A DNA stretch of 44,333 nt from Streptomyces palmae (GTDB taxonomy: Bacteria > Actinomycetota > Actinomycetes > Streptomycetales > Streptomycetaceae), in contig NZ_SRID01000013.1 of NCBI RefSeq assembly GCF_004684805.1, positions 1 through 44,333 on the forward strand. The letters run 5' to 3'. Numbering within the stretch: the stretch's first letter is position 1; each line of letters starts with the position of its first letter. The translations under genes were made by a program, and so were the position numbers. Under the pieces are notes generated by a model. It was not told the DNA's origin, did no database searches, and saw nothing but the letters and a program-made list of their open reading frames with translations. Below are positions 1 through 10,184 of this stretch, piece after piece.

Positions 1-86
1 GAGACAGGGCCCCCACCGGCCCGTCCCCCGTGCCACTCCGCGGTGGACGGGCCGGCGGCACTTCGGCCCGTTCGTCGGGCCTGTTC

Positions 87-138
87 CCGGCACATGATCA
101 GCCGGTGGGTTCGCGGAGCGTATGGGTCGGGCGGGCCC
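87..138. repeat. left copy of a 52-bp imperfect direct repeat
   Basis: This stretch matches 1168-1219 in the same orientation at an offset of 1,081 bp, with 5 mismatches by eye. The longest identical run is CCGGTGGGTTCGCGGAGCG. The two copies flank the membrane-protein gene at 163-1071. The first ~160 bases of the window otherwise contain no gene I can support. Confidence 0.75.
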
Positions 139-162
139 GCCGCCGGCGCCCGGGGCCGGGGC

Positions 163-1071
163 TCACCGCAGCACATAGAAGTCGGGAGAGTCGGGGTCCC
201 CGTACTCGTAGTTCAGCTTCGGCCGCTCCCTGGTGCCGGACACCGCCCACTCGCCGAGCCGGCACCCGCTGATGGCCAGGCGCACCCGTTGCCCCCAGGG
301 CCCTTCCCCCTCCAGATTCCAGGTCCCGTACCCGGTGCACCGCTCCTCGCCGAAATCCCGGTCGGAGTCCTCAGCCCCCAGGTTCTCGGCGACGGCCCCG
401 CCGTCCGAGGTCAGGAACAGCGAACCGCCCTCGCCGTCGGTCCAGGTGCGGGGCAGGCTGAGGCTGGTGAACCGCGGCGGGCGGTACTCGTCGACCAGGC
501 CGGTCGCGAACGCCGCGCTCCCCAGGCCGAAGACACAGCACACCGCCAGGGCCCCGTACGCCCACACCCTGCCGATCAGGGCGGGGCGCCGGCCCTCGGC
601 GACACGCCGCCGGGCGACACCGGCCAGCACGGCCGCCAGGACGAGGGCGGCCCACGGGACCGCCCACACCAGGGCGATGTCCACGCCGCCGATGTCGAGG
701 ACCCGGGCGAACACCGCGGCGGGAAGCACCGCCGCGACCGCCGCGACGAGGGGTGTCCACCACCCTCTGCGCTCCAGTCGCCGCGTCACCGTCCAGGGAA
801 TCCGCTGGATCCCCCGCAGCACCCCCGTGGCGACCAGCATCACCGGCAGCACGAGGAAGATCCCCAAGAGGGGCGCCACCAGCAGGAACAGGCCGGGCTC
901 TGTCCTGAGGGGCCAGTCCTGGGTCCTGGCGACGAATTCGTGGACCTCCCCCGCCAGCAGGCACCCGATGAAGTACACCGTGAGTGCGAGCCGTGTCGTC
1001 TTCGGCTTGACGCGCCCGGTTCTGCCCCAGGCGTTCACGGGCCGGTGCCCGGTCCGCTGCCGCGTCGTCAT
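163..1071 (-). CDS. hypothetical multi-pass membrane protein with C-terminal extracytoplasmic domain
   Basis: I do not recognise this 302-residue protein. After a basic N-terminus there are about five hydrophobic segments, near residues 28-45, 60-85, 106-125, 131-152 and 165-187. A polar C-terminal domain of about 115 residues follows, with two cysteines (in RCTGYG and ISGCRLG) that could form a disulfide if it lies outside the membrane. The ATG at 1071 is preceded by a G-rich stretch that could act as a ribosome binding site. The gene sits alone between two 52-bp direct repeats and is divergent from the haemoglobin gene. A permease-like or cell-envelope role is possible but nothing in the sequence fixes a function. 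Confidence 0.65.
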   Translation of the reverse strand: MTTRQRTGHRPVNAWGRTGRVKPKTTRLALTVYFIGCLLAGEVHEFVARTQDWPLRTEPGLFLLVAPLLGIFLVLPVMLVATGVLRGIQRIPWTVTRRLERRGWWTPLVAAVAAVLPAAVFARVLDIGGVDIALVWAVPWAALVLAAVLAGVARRRVAEGRRPALIGRVWAYGALAVCCVFGLGSAAFATGLVDEYRPPRFTSLSLPRTWTDGEGGSLFLTSDGGAVAENLGAEDSDRDFGEERCTGYGTWNLEGEGPWGQRVRLAISGCRLGEWAVSGTRERPKLNYEYGDPDSPDFYVLR

Positions 1072-1167
1072 CCAGCAGCACCCCCCTCGTCACACCGGAT
1101 CATCCTCCGTACCGCGCTCCGCGGCGCCATCGGGGTCGCGACGCTCCTGTCCGGGCCGAGAAGCGGT

Positions 1168-1219
1168 CCGGCGCGTGATCAACCGGTGGGTTCGCGGAGC
1201 GAATGGGGCGGGCGGGCCC
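1168..1219. repeat. right copy of a 52-bp imperfect direct repeat
   Basis: Second copy of the element at 87-138 (47 of 52 positions equal). It lies in the divergent promoter region between the membrane-protein gene and the haemoglobin gene, about 40 bp upstream of the latter, so it may carry promoter or operator sequence as well as marking a duplication. Confidence 0.75.
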
Positions 1220-1260
1220 AGGGCTGCGGTGCTCGTTGCGCCATCTGAGAGCATGGGAGG

Positions 1261-1665
1261 GTGATGGAGAATCCGCGCGGCACGCTTCCCGAGCAGTCGT
1301 TCTACGAGCAGGTGGGTGGCGAGGACACCTTCCGACGCCTGGTGCACCGCTTCTACCAGGGAGTAGCCCAGGATCCGCTGCTGCGGCCGATGTACCCCGA
1401 AGAGGACCTGGGACCGGCCGAGGAGCGGCTCGTCCTGTTCCTGATGCAGTACTGGGGCGGCCCGCGTACCTACAGCGACCTGCGCGGCCACCCTCGGCTG
1501 CGCATGCGCCACACGCCCTTCGCGGTGGACCAGGCCGCACACGATGCCTGGTTGCGGCACATGCGGGACGCGGTGGACGAGCTCGAGCTGGCCCCGGAGC
1601 ACGAGAAGGAGCTCTGGGACTACCTCACCTACGCCGCCGCGGCCATGGTCAACAGGCCCGGCTGA
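1261..1665 (+). CDS. glbO: group II truncated haemoglobin (GlbO type)
   Basis: A 134-residue haem protein of the 2-on-2 globin family, which binds O2 and other small ligands. Family hallmarks are visible: the FYEQVGG start of the globin fold, the B10 tyrosine in RFYQ (Y32), PMYPEEDLGPAEERL, QYWGG, the proximal histidine in RLRMRHTPF (H84) and the G8 tryptophan in DAWLRHM (W97). Length is normal for GlbO. The start is ambiguous: GGGAGG runs directly into GTG (1261) and then ATG (1264), so the spacing is short for either. The gene is monocistronic, followed at once by a strong hairpin. Group II globins are usually linked to O2 or NO chemistry; the substrate here is not evident. Confidence 0.93.
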   Translation: MMENPRGTLPEQSFYEQVGGEDTFRRLVHRFYQGVAQDPLLRPMYPEEDLGPAEERLVLFLMQYWGGPRTYSDLRGHPRLRMRHTPFAVDQAAHDAWLRHMRDAVDELELAPEHEKELWDYLTYAAAAMVNRPG

Positions 1666-1674
1666 GCACGCCCG

Positions 1675-1717
1675 GGCCCCGTACCGCGGCCGCCTTCCGG
1701 CGGTGCGGTGCGGGGCC
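1675..1717. terminator. long GC hairpin terminator between convergent genes
   Basis: GGCCCCGTACCGC at 1675-1687 pairs with GCGGTGCGGGGCC at 1705-1717 with one G-T wobble, and the intervening bases form a further GCC-rich stem. It lies 10 bp after the haemoglobin stop codon and before the end of the minus-strand gene that stops at 1801, so it probably serves both directions. There is no U tract, as is common in Streptomyces. Confidence 0.75.
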
Positions 1718-1800
1718 ACATCACTTCACCGCGGCACACGTCACCACGGCGCCCGGGCCGTTGAGGCCGAGTGCGGTCAGTGGCAGTGCGCGGTGGCTGC

Positions 1801-2610
1801 TCAGACGGGGCTGACGTTCAGGCCGACCGGCCCGCCGGTACGGACCGCGATGGAGCCGTACGGGGTGCGCAGCCGCAGCCAGCCGCCCGCCGCGAACAGC
1901 ACCAGCCGCTCCTCGGCGACGGCCGGATCCGCGAGCGCGGTGGCGCTCGCCCGACGCCCCGGCGCGGCGGCCGAGGCCGGTTCCGCGCCCCGATGCGCCG
2001 GCGCCGGGGCCGGGGCCGGCCGCAGGAAGCCCAGCGACTGCGCCGCGTGCACCGCGCGCAGCGGGAGCCCGGTGTCGCCCAGGGTGCGCGACCAGATCTG
2101 GCGCCCGATCCGGTCCCGCTCGGTGCGGTTGCGGCGCTCCTCGGGCAGTGCCGCGTCCCGCTGCCGGAACTCGGCGACCGCGGCGCCGACCGCCATGACC
2201 AGCTCCCGCTCGCCGGGGAGGCCGGTCACCCGCCGCCAACCGCCGCGCGGCGGCAGCACCCCGGCCCAGGGCGGCCCGGTGACACTGTCCGGAAGCCGGA
2301 CCGCCAGGGGGTCCGGGACGCGGGCGGAGGGTGCGGCGGGCACCGGGCGGGAGGCCCGGGCCGCGTCCAACGCGTCCGCGAGCTGCCCCGCGGACACCGT
2401 GACATCCAGCTCCAGGCCGGCATCGGCCAGCGGGGCGGTACGGATGCCGAGCACCTCGAACGACGGCGGGCGGCCGAACACCGCCAGCACGCCGCCGCCC
2501 GCCTGCAGCCGCACCACGGCGGCCCGGTCGTAGTGGATCAGCCGGGCCAGGAACGCGGCGAGGTCCGCCGCGTCCCGGTGGTCGGCGAAGGGGAGCCGCG
2601 GGGCCGTCAT
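1801..2610 (-). CDS. conserved hypothetical actinobacterial protein
   Basis: A 269-residue soluble protein with no signal peptide or membrane segment. The N-terminal part (about 1-135) is alpha/beta-like. The middle contains RNRTERDRIGRQIWSRTLGD and a Pro/Ala-rich linker (APAPAPAH). The C-terminus ends in a beta-rich segment (LVLFAAGGWLRLRTPYGSIAVRTG). I do not recognise a family with a known function. Its ATG overlaps the stop of the acyl-CoA thioesterase gene as ATGA (2607-2610), so the two are translationally coupled and form one operon with ettA. The conserved linkage is the only clue to its role. Confidence 0.7.
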   Translation of the reverse strand: MTAPRLPFADHRDAADLAAFLARLIHYDRAAVVRLQAGGGVLAVFGRPPSFEVLGIRTAPLADAGLELDVTVSAGQLADALDAARASRPVPAAPSARVPDPLAVRLPDSVTGPPWAGVLPPRGGWRRVTGLPGERELVMAVGAAVAEFRQRDAALPEERRNRTERDRIGRQIWSRTLGDTGLPLRAVHAAQSLGFLRPAPAPAPAHRGAEPASAAAPGRRASATALADPAVAEERLVLFAAGGWLRLRTPYGSIAVRTGGPVGLNVSPV

Positions 2611-3095
2611 CCGACGACGGCCTCCTCGGGCTCCCGGTCCTGCCGGGCCACGGTGGCGCCGTTCCCGGCGGCCTTGGCCTCGGACGGGCCGGTCTCCAGG
2701 TACTGCTCGAGGAAGGCCTCCTCCTCGCGCGTCACCCGCCGCGGGCGGCCCAGGGCCAGGTCGTACGGGACCAGGACGGTGGAGGCGCGCGCGTACACGG
2801 CCTCCTCGTCCTTGATCTCGTACGACAGGGTCAGGTAGGCGGCACTGATCTTCGTCACCCAGGTCTCGATGGTCACCGGCGCGTGCCGGTGGACCAGCGG
2901 CTTGAGGTAGTCGATCTCGTGCCGGGCCACCACGACGGCGCCGGTGAATGCCTCCGAGCCGTCACCGGGCGCCAGCCGCCAGATGAAGTCGACCCGCGCC
3001 TCCTCCAGGTAGCGGAGGTACTCCACGTTGTTCACATGGCCGAAGGCGTCCATGTCGCCCCAACGCAGGGGGCACTGGTAGATGTGGCGGGCCAT
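2607..3095 (-). CDS. acyl-CoA thioesterase, 4HBT/hotdog family
   Basis: A 162-residue single-hotdog thioesterase that should hydrolyse an acyl-CoA thioester in the cytoplasm. The start MARHIYQCPLRWGDMDAFGHVNN contains the family's active-site loop with the catalytic-type aspartate D16 and GHVNN, followed by the helix YLRYLEEARVDFIW. The ATG at 3095 is preferred over upstream in-frame codons because the fold begins there and it lies two bases after the ettA stop codon. It is co-transcribed with ettA upstream and overlaps the next gene by ATGA. The natural substrate is not readable from the sequence. Confidence 0.88.
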   Translation of the reverse strand: MARHIYQCPLRWGDMDAFGHVNNVEYLRYLEEARVDFIWRLAPGDGSEAFTGAVVVARHEIDYLKPLVHRHAPVTIETWVTKISAAYLTLSYEIKDEEAVYARASTVLVPYDLALGRPRRVTREEEAFLEQYLETGPSEAKAAGNGATVARQDREPEEAVVG

Positions 3096-3097
3096 GC

Positions 3098-4762
<1,665 letters not shown>

Positions 4763-5065
4763 GAGAAACCGTCCGGCATCTAGAGGTGTCGATACGCGGC
4801 CGAGCCGCGCCTGGGCAGATACACCCCATCTTGCCGTACGACAACCCCACGGCGAAAACCCGTCCCACGGCGGTCCTCGGACGCCGCCCTGACGGGGGGC
4901 CGACTCGCGGCTGCGGGTAGCTCCCCGTCGCTCTCCGTAGCCGACATTCGGCATCGACCGTCCCCGAGGGAATCCGCACCAAGGGACGGCCCACGCACGA
5001 GGCGATCCCTCGCCGCACCCCCCGGGGATCCAGGGGGCGGCCCGAGTCGTTGGTGGGGCCGGCGC
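4763..5065. other. 303-bp intergenic region upstream of ettA
   Basis: I see no supportable gene here. It should hold the ettA promoter (minus strand) and the end of the surface-protein transcript. A GC-rich inverted stretch around 5015-5045 (CCCCC...GGGGG) could act as a terminator for the latter, but pairing is short. Confidence 0.4.
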
Positions 5066-6505
5066 TCACTCGCCGTCCGAGAGCCTCTTCCTGCGAAGGA
5101 AGAAGACCGCTCCACCGCCGACGACGACCAACGCGATCGCGACCCCGGCGATGAGAGGAGTGTCACCACCACTCCCCGTCTCGGCGAGGTCCTCGCCGCC
5201 GGGGGTCTCGGCGGTGGCCCCGGCGGCCGTGCCGGCGGTGGTGCCGCCGGCCGAGGCCGGGACCGGCTGGTTGGCCGAGGTCCTGCTGCCGGTGTCGGTG
5301 GCGCTGCCGATGCCGGTGGTCCCGTCGGTACCGGCGGCCCTGCAGTCCAGCCGGCCCGCGAAGGTCTTCTCGTAACCGTCCGGGCCGGTGAGGGTGAACC
5401 GGTACTCCTGGTCCTCCGAGACCGGGACGGTGACAGTCTTGGACTCCCCGGCCGGCACCGTGTGCTCGGCCTCGGCGAGCTCGAAGGCATACGCCCCGTC
5501 CCCCTGGTTGGCGACGGTCACGTTCACACCGCCCTTGGCGCAGTCCTCCTCGGTGGAGAGGGCGGGTATGGGTCCCTGCTTCGCCCAGTTCACGGTGGCG
5601 GTGGCGGACACGGTGCTCTCGCTGGAGCCGGCCAGGATCTGGGTCTGGCTCCTGGTCGTGCCGACGAAGGCACGACCGACCGGAACCTTGGTGGCGGCCT
5701 GGACGGTGATCGAACCCGCGCTGTCCGGCGCGTCGGCCGGAACGTCGAAGTAGAGCCGGGTGCCGTCGGCGGCGGTGGTGACCGGCTTGCCGTCCTTGCC
5801 GACGATCCGCACACCGGGGGAGGCGGCGCCCCCGGCCGGGGTCACGGTCACACTCTCCGCGTTGGTGTGCACGGTGATCGGGCCGAGGCGACCGCCGGGC
5901 CTGCCGGCGATCGCGGGCGGATCCAGGGTCAGCGAAGCCTTGGGTTCCCCGAGGCGGCGCGCGCTCTTCTCCAGGTAGTCGGCGAGCTTCTCGGCGGCCG
6001 GATCGACGGCCTCCACCTTGTCCTTGTCGGAGAAGCGCCAGATCGCGACCTGGGTGCCGGCCGCCGCGGTCTTCTCCGTGAGGGCGCCCGAACGGGCCTT
6101 GGCGGCGAGCGCCGGCAGGTCGTTGATCTGCGGGTAGGAGTGCTGCAGGATCCAGCGGATCCGGCCGGCCTCGGCATTGTCGTGCAGGGGGGTCTGGTTC
6201 CAGGGCGTCTCCTGGTACTGGGCCCGTTCCTGCGTGGGATTGTGGATGTCGATGCCGTAGGTCTGGATGGTGCCGCCGTTCTCGACCGCCATCTCGAAGA
6301 GGCCGGCACCGACCTTCTGGTTCCCGCCTTCGCCGTGCACCACCGCCTGGTCGTAGACCGTGAGTCCGCGGAGGGTGGCCGTCGCACCGCCCTGCTGCGA
6401 GGTGGCGCCGACCGCCGCGGCGGGCCCCGCCACCATCGTGGCGCCGACCGCTGCCATCGCGGCGGCGGCAAGGCGGGCAGCGCCCGGCCTCCTTGCAGAG
6501 ATCAT
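5066..6505 (-). CDS. LAETG-anchored surface protein of the Cys-Gln thioester-domain family, reactive Cys replaced by Gly
   Basis: A 479-residue exported protein. Residues 1-34 are a signal peptide (basic start, Ala-rich core, AAAVGA). Residues about 40-160 match the thioester (TQXA) domain, with GAGLFEMAVENGGTIQTY, IDIHNPTQ, IRWILQHSYPQ and TQVAIW (151-156). A beta-rich stalk and a Thr/Gly/Ala linker follow, then LAETG (440-444), a hydrophobic helix and RRKR, a sortase signal of the LAXTG type used by Streptomyces class E sortases. In family members I know, the motif reads TYCIDIHNP; here it is TYGIDIHNP (G84, codon GGC at 6256-6254), so the internal Cys-Gln bond cannot form as usual. The ATG at 6505 is preceded by GAAGGGG. 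Single-gene unit. Probable cell-wall or sporulation-surface role, inferred. Confidence 0.85.
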   Translation of the reverse strand: MISARRPGAARLAAAAMAAVGATMVAGPAAAVGATSQQGGATATLRGLTVYDQAVVHGEGGNQKVGAGLFEMAVENGGTIQTYGIDIHNPTQERAQYQETPWNQTPLHDNAEAGRIRWILQHSYPQINDLPALAAKARSGALTEKTAAAGTQVAIWRFSDKDKVEAVDPAAEKLADYLEKSARRLGEPKASLTLDPPAIAGRPGGRLGPITVHTNAESVTVTPAGGAASPGVRIVGKDGKPVTTAADGTRLYFDVPADAPDSAGSITVQAATKVPVGRAFVGTTRSQTQILAGSSESTVSATATVNWAKQGPIPALSTEEDCAKGGVNVTVANQGDGAYAFELAEAEHTVPAGESKTVTVPVSEDQEYRFTLTGPDGYEKTFAGRLDCRAAGTDGTTGIGSATDTGSRTSANQPVPASAGGTTAGTAAGATAETPGGEDLAETGSGGDTPLIAGVAIALVVVGGGAVFFLRRKRLSDGE

Positions 6506-6637
6506 GTTTTCCCCTTCGGGCGGGCACATGGTCAGCGGCGTGCGCCTCGCCGGCGAACTCCAAGATCGGAAACCCCCGTTGGCACCCAGGATCCTAAGGA
6601 GGAGGTCGCCGGCGGTGCCCATGAATTCGATCTTCTA

Positions 6638-6651
6638 ACCGATCCGAATCG
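6638..6651. promoter_or_regulatory. 14-bp inverted repeat upstream of the surface-protein gene
   Basis: CCGATCCGAATCGG has 5-bp arms (CCGAT/ATCGG) around CCGA. It lies in the AT-richer 200-bp gap between the ssb stop and the surface-protein start, 133 bp upstream of that start. It could be an operator for the surface-protein gene or part of the ssb 3' end. Function is inferred from position only. Confidence 0.3.
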
Positions 6652-6708
6652 GAATCGTTATCGCCGATATCGATCTGCAACCGGCCTTTTTCGGTAAATC
6701 TCTGGTCG

Positions 6709-7236
6709 TCATGGAGCCAGTGCCCCCGTCAGCTGCGGTTTGGCCAGCGACACCCTGCGGAACGCCGCGGTGCCCCGGGACAGGTCGTGCCCCACCGCCA
6801 CCGCCTCGATCTCCGTCGACACCCAGCGGACGCCGCCGTCACCGCCTCTGCCGACGACCGCGGTGTCACCGCCTCCGACGCCACCCGCCCCTTCACCGCC
6901 ACCAGGCTCCGGCGCCCCGGGCGGTTGGAGCGCCTCACCTGGCTGCGGCGGCCCGGTCCGTACATCGCGCCGCTCCTCCCGCACTCGCAACCGTCCGTGC
7001 ACGACCAGGGGTTCACCCACCGCCACCGAAGCCGCCACGTTCTCCGCCAGGGAGCGCCATGCCCACACCGTGTAGAAACTGGTGTGCGCGTCCACCCACG
7101 CCTCGCGTGCCCGGTCCCAGCGGCGCGCGGTCGCCGCCAGCCGGAAGCGGACCACCGCCACCCCGCCGCCGGCCGTCAGCCGGAAGTCCGGCCGCGTCGC
7201 CACATTCCCCACCACGGTCACCAAGGTCTCGCTCAT
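6709..7236 (-). CDS. ssb: single-stranded DNA-binding protein paralogue (SsbB-like) with enlarged loop
   Basis: A 175-residue SSB. The OB-fold is clear: MSETLVTVVGNVATRPDFRLT, VVRFRLAATARRWDRAREAW, SFYTVWAWRSLAENVAASVAVGEPLVVHGRLRVREER, and after an interruption WVSTEIEAVAVGHDLSRGTAAFRRV. Between RVREER and WVSTEIEAVA lies a Gly/Pro-rich insertion of about 45 residues (roughly 90-135). There is no acidic DDxPF tail of the kind that recruits partners in the main SSB, so this is likely the second SSB of streptomycetes, which has been linked to chromosome segregation in sporulating hyphae. The start has GGGGAGG 9 bases upstream. It lies downstream of the two dynamin-like genes on the same strand but behind a 560-bp gap, so it may have its own promoter. 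Confidence 0.9.
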   Translation of the reverse strand: MSETLVTVVGNVATRPDFRLTAGGGVAVVRFRLAATARRWDRAREAWVDAHTSFYTVWAWRSLAENVAASVAVGEPLVVHGRLRVREERRDVRTGPPQPGEALQPPGAPEPGGGEGAGGVGGGDTAVVGRGGDGGVRWVSTEIEAVAVGHDLSRGTAAFRRVSLAKPQLTGALAP

Positions 7237-7254
7237 CGGACCGTCCTCCCCACT

Positions 7255-7400
7255 GTCTGTGCGGTCTGTCCGCGCTGTCCGTCTGTGCTGTCTGTCTGCT
7301 TGTCTGCCTGCGCTGTTCTGTGCGCTGCTCGCGTGCGCTGTCTGCGTGCTCTCTGCATGCGGTGCGCGTGCGGTGCGCGTGCGCTGTCTGTGCTGTTCGG
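7255..7400. repeat. low-complexity CTGT/GCGTGC-rich tract upstream of ssb
   Basis: About 145 bp dominated by reiterated CTGTCTGT, CTGTCCG and GTGCGCGTGCG words, unlike the surrounding sequence. It lies in the 5' leader of the ssb gene (minus strand). Such tracts are prone to slippage and may alter the transcript leader. Confidence 0.7.
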
Positions 7401-7507
7401 CCGCTGCCGCCGGTCGGCCGCTGTGTGCCGGCTGCCGTGCACCGTGCCGCCGTCCACTCAGCGGCCCTCCGGCTCCCTGAGGTCTGCCGCCTGCCGCTCT
7501 GCGCAGT

Positions 7508-7519
7508 TGACGTACGTCA
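7508..7519. promoter_or_regulatory. perfect 12-bp palindrome TGACGTACGTCA
   Basis: A fully self-complementary site 272 bp upstream of the ssb start codon. The symmetric TGAC...GTCA arms with 4 central bases suit a dimeric regulator. It does not fit the BldD consensus as I know it, which has 5 central bases. Confidence 0.45.
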
Positions 7520-7637
7520 TCCGCGAGTTGGCGTTGACGGCTTTGGCCGCAGCGTCATCTCGCACCTGCTCGCCACGGCCGGTTGGGGTGGCGGCGTGGT
7601 TCCATGCTGGCCGCTCGCGCCATATCCCGCTGCGGGC

Positions 7638-7664
7638 TGTGGACGGGCGGGGGCTTGTGGATAA
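7638..7664 (-). promoter_or_regulatory. pair of DnaA-box-like sites
   Basis: On the minus strand TTATCCACA (7664-7656) equals the classical DnaA box, and CCGTCCACA (7646-7638) is a near match in the same orientation 9 bp further on. Both precede the ssb gene. One exact 9-mer can occur by chance, but two co-oriented words this close are suggestive. Confidence 0.35.
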
Positions 7665-7796
7665 CTCGGCCACCCTGACGGGTGGTTCAGAGCACGGTCG
7701 CTCGGTGTGCGGCGGCGCCCTCCGTACGGGCGCGCGGGGCCACCGCCCGCCCGCCGCCGCCCTACCGGGCCTCAGCGCTCCCGCAGGTCAGACGGG

Positions 7797-10184
7797 TCAC
7801 GCCCCGGCCGCCACCGCGTACTTCTCGCGTACCTCGCGGTAGCGCATGAGCTCGGCCGCCACCGGCTCCAGCACCCATGCCCTTCCGCACCCGGACGCCG
7901 CGTCCCGCAGCCGCCACTCCACCGCGTCCCCGTACGCCCGGGCCGGTCCACGGGCCGCCAGCGAACAGCCCCAGCTCAGCAACGGGCCGCCCAGCGCGCC
8001 CGCCGCCAGCAGCAGGGCGGGCAGCAACCATGCCCCACCGAACCCGCCGGTCACCACGGACAGCAGCCAGCCGATGGCCACCAACTGCATGATGAGCAGT
8101 CCCACTTGCATCGTCGCCGCGACCGACCACCAGGTCGGCCGGGCCGGTCGGCCGCGCGGTACCGCGGCGGCCACCGCCTCGTCCATCGCCTCCGGCAACC
8201 CCTTGGCGCCGCGCCGGGCGGCCTCGCGTACCGCCAGGGCCCAGGGCGCGGGCAGCCCGTGGGCCGCGTCCTCGGCCAGGATCCGCACGGCCTCGTCCAC
8301 CGCGGGCCTGGCCGTCACCGGGGCAGCGGTCAGGGCGCCACCGGACTCCCTGGTGGCCGCGCCCCGCAGCCGCCCCCAGGGCAAGCCGCAGGCCCGTCCC
8401 GCCTCGCGCAGCCAGGCCCGTTCGGCCGCCTGCCCCACCGCCGCCGCCCCGGCCGCGTCCGCCAGCCGGTCCTCGAAGCCGTGGCGCGCGCCTTCGGTGA
8501 GGCCGGCCGAGCCGCCCGTCGTATAGGCAGGGCGCAACCGCTCGGTGACCCGGTCCACGTCGGCGCCCAAGCGTCGCTCGGCGGCGCCGCACTCCCCCAC
8601 GAACCGACCCAGGGTTTCGCGGAGTTCGCCGATGCCCCGGCCGGTCAGCGCGGACACCGACAGCACGGCCGCGCCGGGTTCCCCGTGTTCGCCCAGGGCC
8701 AGCCCGTCCTCGTCCAACAGCCGCCGCAGATCGTCCAGCACCTGGTCGGCCGCCTCGCCGGGCAGCCGGTCGACCTGGTTGAGCACCACAAAGGTGACCT
8801 CCGCGTATCCGGCCAGTGGCCGCAGATAGCGCTCGTGCAGCACCGCGTCGGCGTACTTCTCCGGGTCCACCACCCACACCACCGCGTCGACCAGCCCCAG
8901 CAGCCGATCCACCCGCTCCCGGTGCCCGGCCGCCGCCGAGTCGTGGTCGGGCAGATCAAGCAGCACCAGTCCGCGCAGCGACGGGTCGTAGGGGTCGGCC
9001 GGCCGGCAACGGGCGTGCGGGGCGATGCCCAGCCGGTCCAGCAGCCCGTCGGCGTGGTCGGTCCAGGCGCAGGCCAGCGGCTCGGCGGTGGTCGGCCGCC
9101 GTACCCCGGCCGGCGAGAGCCGTGCCCCGGCGATGGCGTTGAACAGCGTCGACTTGCCGCCGCCGGTGGCTCCGGCGAGCGCGACCACGGTGTGCCCGAG
9201 GGAGTGGCGGCTGCGGGCGGCGGCCTCGTCCAGCACCTGTCCGGCCACCGCGAGTTCTCGCCGGTCCACCCGGCTCCGGGAGAGTCCGACCAACTCGCGC
9301 AGCGCGTCCAGGCGCGACCTGAGCAGCCGCCCGCCGCTCGCCCTGGGCTGCGGTTCGTAGCGGCCGAACGCGCCCTCCCCGGCGCCGCCCCAATCGCCGT
9401 GCTCGGCTGAGCCCCGCTCGTACGGGAGGGAGACGTCGGAGGCGTCCGCGCCGCCGGCGTACGGCTCGGGAACGCCACCGCCCGAGTACCCCTGGTGGGA
9501 CTCCCCGCCGCTCATGCCCCGCGGCCCCGACCCCGCTCCGGTCAGCCGGGCGTCCCGCTCCCAGACAGCGAGCGGATCGGTGGGCTCCGCGGCTCCCCCG
9601 GCTCGCGCGTTCTCCGTGCCCCTCCCGGCCGCCGCGGTCTCCGTCGTTTCGGTGGGTTCCATGATCCCCATGACTTCCTTGGGCTTCGTGGTCTTGGCGG
9701 GCGTCGCGGTCGCTGCCGAAAGGGCGCGTACGGGAGGCCGGGGGCCGGCTTCCGACCTCGGTCTCGGCCCGACGGGGTCATCCGGACCGCTCCGCCCGGT
9801 GAGTCCCCTCACCTCCGCGTACGCCGCCCGGTCCGCGGGATCCGCCCAACCGTCGGCCTGGTCCGTCCGAGCGGCGGGCTCCGTCTCGCCGCCGGGTGCG
9901 CTCCGCTCCTCCGGGGAGGCCGCCGGCAGGGCGAGCGGGTCCGTACCGTGCTCGGCGAGGGCGGGCGGTGGCTGGGCCCGGCGCGCGATCAGCCCGTCGT
10001 CCCACACCTGCGCGCGGGGCCGGTCCCATACCTGTGCGCGGCGGCCGCCCTCCCAGGCCCGCACCGGGTCTCCCGTACCGTCGGCCCCCGGGCTCGGGTC
10101 CGTCCGCGACGGCTCACCGAACGGCCGGGGTTCGCCGGGCAGCGGCTCGCCGGAGTGGGGGCCGGTGGGCGTCACCGCGGCCAC
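7797..10184 (-). CDS. dynB: dynamin-like GTPase, DynB type (membrane-attached)
   Basis: A 795-residue P-loop GTPase. Residues 1-280 are low-complexity, acidic/Pro-rich and probably disordered. The GTPase domain starts near 290 with the P-loop GATGGGKST (338-346), a switch threonine region RPTTAEP, the G3 motif DLPDHDS, and NQVDRL as the G4-like specificity motif. A helical region follows, then hydrophobic segments near 690-745 ([39 protein letters not shown]), consistent with membrane anchoring. The GTG start overlaps the end of the upstream GTPase gene by 13 nt and has AGAAGGAGAG in front. In Streptomyces a DynA-DynB pair stabilises FtsZ rings in sporulation septation; gene order and architecture support that assignment. 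A generic YfjP-family GTPase is the alternative name. Confidence 0.8.
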   Translation of the reverse strand: MAAVTPTGPHSGEPLPGEPRPFGEPSRTDPSPGADGTGDPVRAWEGGRRAQVWDRPRAQVWDDGLIARRAQPPPALAEHGTDPLALPAASPEERSAPGGETEPAARTDQADGWADPADRAAYAEVRGLTGRSGPDDPVGPRPRSEAGPRPPVRALSAATATPAKTTKPKEVMGIMEPTETTETAAAGRGTENARAGGAAEPTDPLAVWERDARLTGAGSGPRGMSGGESHQGYSGGGVPEPYAGGADASDVSLPYERGSAEHGDWGGAGEGAFGRYEPQPRASGGRLLRSRLDALRELVGLSRSRVDRRELAVAGQVLDEAAARSRHSLGHTVVALAGATGGGKSTLFNAIAGARLSPAGVRRPTTAEPLACAWTDHADGLLDRLGIAPHARCRPADPYDPSLRGLVLLDLPDHDSAAAGHRERVDRLLGLVDAVVWVVDPEKYADAVLHERYLRPLAGYAEVTFVVLNQVDRLPGEAADQVLDDLRRLLDEDGLALGEHGEPGAAVLSVSALTGRGIGELRETLGRFVGECGAAERRLGADVDRVTERLRPAYTTGGSAGLTEGARHGFEDRLADAAGAAAVGQAAERAWLREAGRACGLPWGRLRGAATRESGGALTAAPVTARPAVDEAVRILAEDAAHGLPAPWALAVREAARRGAKGLPEAMDEAVAAAVPRGRPARPTWWSVAATMQVGLLIMQLVAIGWLLSVVTGGFGGAWLLPALLLAAGALGGPLLSWGCSLAARGPARAYGDAVEWRLRDAASGCGRAWVLEPVAAELMRYREVREKYAVAAGA

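Larger units (their letters stand above)
7401..7796. other. intergenic region between dynB-like gene and ssb
   Basis: No gene is supported in this stretch. It contains the 12-bp perfect palindrome TGACGTACGTCA and two DnaA-box-like words, listed separately, and probably the ssb promoter on the minus strand. Confidence 0.5.
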
